DNA of 8,537 nucleotides, taken from contig CATPBU010000295.1 in the NCBI GenBank assembly GCA_955652455.1, positions 1 through 8,537 of the forward strand. Direction: 5' to 3'. Position numbers and translations under genes: made by a program. Under the pieces are notes generated by a model that had not been told where the DNA came from, ran no database searches, and saw nothing but the letters and a program-made list of their open reading frames with translations. Shown piece by piece: positions 6,188 to 8,537 of this stretch (its first letter is position 1; each line of letters starts with the position of its first letter). The DNA comes from Candidatus Dormiibacterota bacterium (lineage in GTDB: Bacteria > Chloroflexota > Dormibacteria > UBA8260).

Positions 6188-7185
6188 CCTGACGCGCGCA
6201 TGGCTGCCAGGACGACCGCGCCCAGAGCGCCGGACAGATCACCGAGGCCGGCGGCGAGGACTGGAACGCTCTCGCGACCGTCGTGATAGAGGTGCGGCTG
6301 CATCGAGCGGTGGACGCGCCGGGCGAACGGTTGTCCGAGCCGGCTGCCCAGCCCGCCACCGATGAGGACGGCATCGACGTCGACCACGTTGACCGTCGAG
6401 GCGATGACCGGTCCGGCAGCGCGAACCGCGTCGTTGATGAGCTCGTTGGCCAGCCGATCGCCCTGGTCGAGCGCCTTTGCGATGACACCTGAGGTCAGGC
6501 GCGTGCGGCCGGCCTTCTTCATCAGCGTGAACAGTGCCGTCTTCTCGCCCTTGTCGGCCCGCTCGCGGGCTCGAAGCTCCATCGACGCCCGTCCCGCGTA
6601 GGCCTCGAGGCAGCCGCGACGCCCGCACGCGCAGCGACGCCCGCCCGGCGTCGCGCAGGCATGGCCGATCTCCCCGCAGTCACCCAGCCTGCCCTGGCGG
6701 ACGACACCATCGAGCAGCAGCGCTCCGCCGACGCCGGTGCCGAACCACACCGCCAGAACGTCGCGGAATGGTTTGGCGGCGCCGAGGCGGTGCTCGCCGA
6801 GAAGGGCGGTGCGCACGTCGTTGTCGACGGCGGCAGGGACGCCGAACTGCTTCTCCAGCTCGTCGCGAAGCGGGAAGCTCGCCGTCCAGCCCCGGATGTT
6901 GGGGGTCCTGGCCACGGCCCCCGTGGCGACATCGACCTGCCCGGGGACACCGATGCCTATGCCGGTAATCCTCTGGTGCGGCGACGCCTCAATCGCCTCG
7001 GCGACGGCGCCGCTGATGGCGACGACGACCGCAGCCGGTCCGCCGCGGACAGGGGTGGCGACGCGCGCCTGGGCGACGGGCACGAAGTCGGCGCCGGTGA
7101 TGACCACCTCGATCTTGGTGGCGCCGAGGTCGATGCCTGCATACGCGACTTTGGCTGCTGAGCGGCGCACTGGCACGGCCGCCAT
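6184..7185 (-). CDS. ROK family sugar kinase (probable glucokinase)
   Basis: 333 residues, normal for ATP-dependent ROK kinases, which phosphorylate glucose, N-acetylmannosamine or similar sugars. Visible: phosphate-1 motif GIDLGATKIE (17-26), GIGIGVPGQVD (75-85), DNDVRTALLGE (121-131) with the probable catalytic Asp123, phosphate-2 FGTGVGGALL (148-157), sugar/zinc motif GEIGH (171-175), the zinc-binding CACGRRGCLE (185-194; Cys185, Cys187, Cys192 with His175), and adenosine motif IGGGLG (275-280). The usual N-D-A-N is N-D-V-R. No N-terminal winged helix is present, so it is a kinase rather than a ROK repressor. The zinc motif argues against a strict polyphosphate glucokinase (PpgK type). The ATG at 7185 lies 10 bases after the Nudix stop, with GGGTGA overlapping that stop as a possible ribosome site; it is probably the second gene of a two-gene operon. 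Confidence 0.93.
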   Translation of the reverse strand: MAAVPVRRSAAKVAYAGIDLGATKIEVVITGADFVPVAQARVATPVRGGPAAVVVAISGAVAEAIEASPHQRITGIGIGVPGQVDVATGAVARTPNIRGWTASFPLRDELEKQFGVPAAVDNDVRTALLGEHRLGAAKPFRDVLAVWFGTGVGGALLLDGVVRQGRLGDCGEIGHACATPGGRRCACGRRGCLEAYAGRASMELRARERADKGEKTALFTLMKKAGRTRLTSGVIAKALDQGDRLANELINDAVRAAGPVIASTVNVVDVDAVLIGGGLGSRLGQPFARRVHRSMQPHLYHDGRESVPVLAAGLGDLSGALGAVVLAAMRASG

Positions 7186-7195
7186 TGTGAGGCCG

Positions 7196-7681
7196 TCACC
7201 CTAGTGACACGGTCACCGCATGGTCGCGCCGGTCGAGCACGGCCTCCAACTGCGCGGTTACCGCGGTCAGGAGTTCGATGTCGTGGTCGTGGGTCAGCCT
7301 GAGCACCGCCTCGGTCGGACGCACCCAGGCCATCGAGTCGACCTCATCATTGGGCTCGAACGTGCCGCCTACTGCATTCATCGCCCAGTACCGGACCATC
7401 TTCGGACGGTCACGGCGGTCAAAGTACTCAGTGACCCCGAGCACCTCCTCGGCCATGCAGAGGAGCCCGGTCTCCTCACGCACCTCACGGAGCGCCGCCG
7501 CCAGCAGCGACTCGCCGCGGCGTTGCTTGCCCTTGGGGAAGGACCAGTCGTCGTACCTGGGTCGGTGCACAAGCACAACCCGGACCTTGTCGTCCGCACC
7601 CCGGCGGATCACCAGACCACCGGCAGCGCGGACGGACATCCGAAGTCGCAGAACGCGCTTGGAGGCGGTGTCAGCGGTCAT
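7196..7681 (-). CDS. Nudix hydrolase, MutT1-like Nudix domain only
   Basis: 161 residues with a perfect Nudix box G-x5-E-x7-R-E-U-x-E-E-x-G-U at 51-73 (Gly51, Glu57, Arg65, Glu66, Val67, Glu69, Glu70, Gly72, Leu73), which binds the divalent metals needed to cleave nucleoside diphosphate-linked substrates. The preceding HRPRYDDWSFPKG (39-51) and the EYFDRRDRPKMVRYWAM segment (85-101) resemble mycobacterial MutT1, which acts on 8-oxo-dGTP/GTP and diadenosine polyphosphates; that substrate range is an inference for this protein. MutT1 carries a C-terminal histidine phosphatase domain; this protein stops after the Nudix fold plus a short helix. Start ATG 7681 lacks a clear ribosome site; Met15 (7639) is an alternative that would still keep the whole domain. 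It is followed 10 bases later by the ROK kinase gene. Confidence 0.93.
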   Translation of the reverse strand: MTADTASKRVLRLRMSVRAAGGLVIRRGADDKVRVVLVHRPRYDDWSFPKGKQRRGESLLAAALREVREETGLLCMAEEVLGVTEYFDRRDRPKMVRYWAMNAVGGTFEPNDEVDSMAWVRPTEAVLRLTHDHDIELLTAVTAQLEAVLDRRDHAVTVSLG

Positions 7682-7693
7682 GACCGTGGTGAG

Positions 7694-7699
7694 AACGTA
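7694..7699 (-). promoter_or_regulatory. Weak candidate -10 for the Nudix-ROK operon
   Basis: TACGTT on the minus strand, 12 bases before the Nudix ATG, would place transcription initiation about six bases upstream of the start codon; no Shine-Dalgarno sequence is present, consistent with a near-leaderless transcript. No -35 match is seen. Offered only as a candidate. Confidence 0.22.
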
Positions 7700-7711
7700 G
7701 TGCCGACAGGC

Positions 7712-7731
7712 TTAAGTCGCGATTAAGCGAC
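7712..7731. repeat. Small inverted and direct repeat upstream of the Nudix gene
   Basis: GTCGC-GATTAA-GCGAC forms a five-base-pair hairpin with a six-base loop (7716-7731). The same stretch holds two copies of TTAAG spaced 11 bases apart (7712-7716 and 7723-7727), one helical turn. It is an AT-rich island in GC-rich DNA, 31-50 bases before the Nudix start and in the gap between divergent genes, as expected of an operator. No T-tract follows, so it is unlikely to be a terminator. Could be chance. Confidence 0.4.
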
Positions 7732-7915
7732 AGCTATCGGTGGGGAGTCATCGGATCAGCCTCCGGCGCCGCCCAACGCCCGGGTTCGCCGCCAGGGCAT
7801 AGGTGGGATCCGCGGGGAAGGCTGGCTTGGCGCCTCTGGCCAGGGACTGACCTCGGGCGGACGCCGCCGCGAGGATGCGTTTGTGGCAACCTCCGACGTT
7901 CACTGCAACCACCGC

Positions 7916-7923
7916 GGAGGTGA
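7916..7923 (+). promoter_or_regulatory. Ribosome binding site of the acyl-CoA dehydrogenase gene
   Basis: GGAGGTGA, an eight-base match to the anti-Shine-Dalgarno sequence, seven bases before the GTG at 7931. It decides the start in favour of 7931 over the in-frame GTG at 7883. Confidence 0.85.
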
Positions 7924-7930
7924 CGTCGAG

Positions 7931-8537
7931 GTGGGTTTCACGCTGACCCAGGACCAGGAACTGCTGCGCCGCACTGTCGCTGATTTCGTCGACCGTGAGG
8001 TGGTGCCGCACCGTGTCGAGTGGGATCGCGCCGAACAGGTCGACAGGTCGATCGTGCCGCGGCTCGGCGCCCTCGGCTTCCTCGGCATCACCATCCCCGA
8101 CGAGTACGGCGGCACACCGGCCGACCATCGCGCGTACTGCCTGCTCATGGAGGAGCTCGGCCGCGGCGACTCGTCGGTGCGCGGCATTGTCAGCGTCAGC
8201 CTCGGCCTGTTCGGCAAGACCGTCTTCGCCGAGGGCTCCGAGGCGCAGAAGAGAAAGTGGCTGCCGGGCATCTGCTCAGGCGAGAGCATCGGCTGCTACG
8301 CGCTCACCGAGCCGGGTGTCGGCAGCGACGCCGGGCACCTGGTCACCCGCGCGGAGCGCGACGGCGGCGACCGGATCCTCAGCGGGGAGAAGGTGTTCAT
8401 CACCAACGGCACCTGGGCCGACCAAGCCCTCGTCTTCGCGCGCACCGGCGGCGACGGTCCGCGCGGCATCACGGCCTTCGTCGTGCCCACCGACGCGCCG
8501 GGCTTCGCCAGCCGCGAGATCAAGGGCAAGCTGGGTC
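7931..8537 (+). CDS. Acyl-CoA dehydrogenase, N-terminal part (3' end outside window)
   Basis: 202 codons of an open frame that leaves the window; the family is about 380-400 residues, so roughly half is present. It is a flavoprotein that oxidises acyl-CoA to trans-2-enoyl-CoA in beta-oxidation or branched amino-acid breakdown. Visible: the N-terminal helical domain starting FTLTQDQELLRRTVADFV, the IPDEYGG turn (55-61), helix MEELGRGDSS (73-82), EAQKRKWLPGICSGE (104-118), the FAD-binding YALTEPGVGSDAG (123-135), and the beta-domain GEKVFITNG (152-160) leading into AFVVPTDAPGF. The catalytic Glu and C-terminal helices lie beyond the edge, so substrate class cannot be assigned. GTG start chosen because of the strong GGAGGTGA seven bases upstream. 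Divergent from the Nudix gene; no functional tie to the polyphosphate genes is apparent. Confidence 0.93.
   Translation, partial: MGFTLTQDQELLRRTVADFVDREVVPHRVEWDRAEQVDRSIVPRLGALGFLGITIPDEYGGTPADHRAYCLLMEELGRGDSSVRGIVSVSLGLFGKTVFAEGSEAQKRKWLPGICSGESIGCYALTEPGVGSDAGHLVTRAERDGGDRILSGEKVFITNGTWADQALVFARTGGDGPRGITAFVVPTDAPGFASREIKGKLG

Larger units (their letters stand above)
7682..7930. other. 249-bp intergenic region between divergent Nudix and acyl-CoA dehydrogenase genes
   Basis: No reading frame with family character, no tRNA-like fold and no clear terminator. It holds the hairpin/direct repeat at 7712-7731 and must carry the promoters for both flanking genes; I see no convincing hexamer pair for the rightward gene. 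It is the longest noncoding stretch in the window. Confidence 0.6.

Noticed and set aside
6661..7161. 166-codon plus-strand frame within the ROK gene
   Set aside because: The opposite strand carries every ROK motif in order; this frame has none of its own.
6184..7185. Polyphosphate glucokinase (PpgK) as the identity of the ROK protein
   Set aside because: It is tempting next to ppk, but the CxCGxxGC zinc motif and 333-residue length fit ATP-type ROK kinases; PpgK is shorter and, as I recall, lacks this motif.
7716..7731. Rho-independent terminator
   Set aside because: The stem is only five pairs and no T-run follows on either strand; it also lies upstream, not downstream, of both neighbouring genes.

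Overview
The window looks like a high-GC actinobacterial chromosome (Actinomycetota; no finer placement is justified). Reasons: very GC-rich third codon positions, GTG/TTG starts, apparently leaderless genes, and a Nudix protein and a histidine phosphatase that both resemble halves of mycobacterial MutT1. Coding density is very high, with several overlapping gene ends. I see no RNA genes, insertion sequences, CRISPR arrays, phage genes or convincing intrinsic terminators.

Layout. At the left edge is the 3' end of a glycerophosphodiester phosphodiesterase gene (+), overlapping tail to tail with a leftward cluster. In transcription order this cluster is ppk (polyphosphate kinase 1), a CYTH/CHAD-domain gene and a histidine phosphatase, each overlapping the next. 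Divergent from ppk across 66 bp is a rightward pair: a Ppx/GppA exopolyphosphatase gene and a small gene for a coiled-coil protein with a Lys/Arg/Ala/Pro tail built from eight 21-bp repeats. That gene meets, stop on stop, a leftward pair: a MutT1-like Nudix hydrolase followed by a ROK-family sugar kinase. After a 249-bp gap that holds a small hairpin/direct repeat, the 5' third to half of an acyl-CoA dehydrogenase gene (+) runs off the right edge.

How the genes fit together. The core is a polyphosphate module: synthesis (PPK1), degradation (Ppx) and a polyphosphate-binding domain protein (CHAD). Around it lie nucleotide/phosphoester hydrolases (Nudix, histidine phosphatase, glycerophosphodiesterase) and a sugar kinase. 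In Mycobacterium tuberculosis, from memory, ppk1 is followed by mutT1 (Nudix plus histidine phosphatase in one chain) and then hupB (HU with a Lys/Ala/Pro-rich tail). This window carries the same ingredients in dispersed form: the Nudix and phosphatase halves are separate genes on opposite sides of ppk/ppx, and a different basic-tailed protein stands near ppk. The basic-tailed protein is the least understood gene here. Its coiled-coil plus basic-tail architecture suggests a nucleoid or polyphosphate-granule tether, which is inference only.
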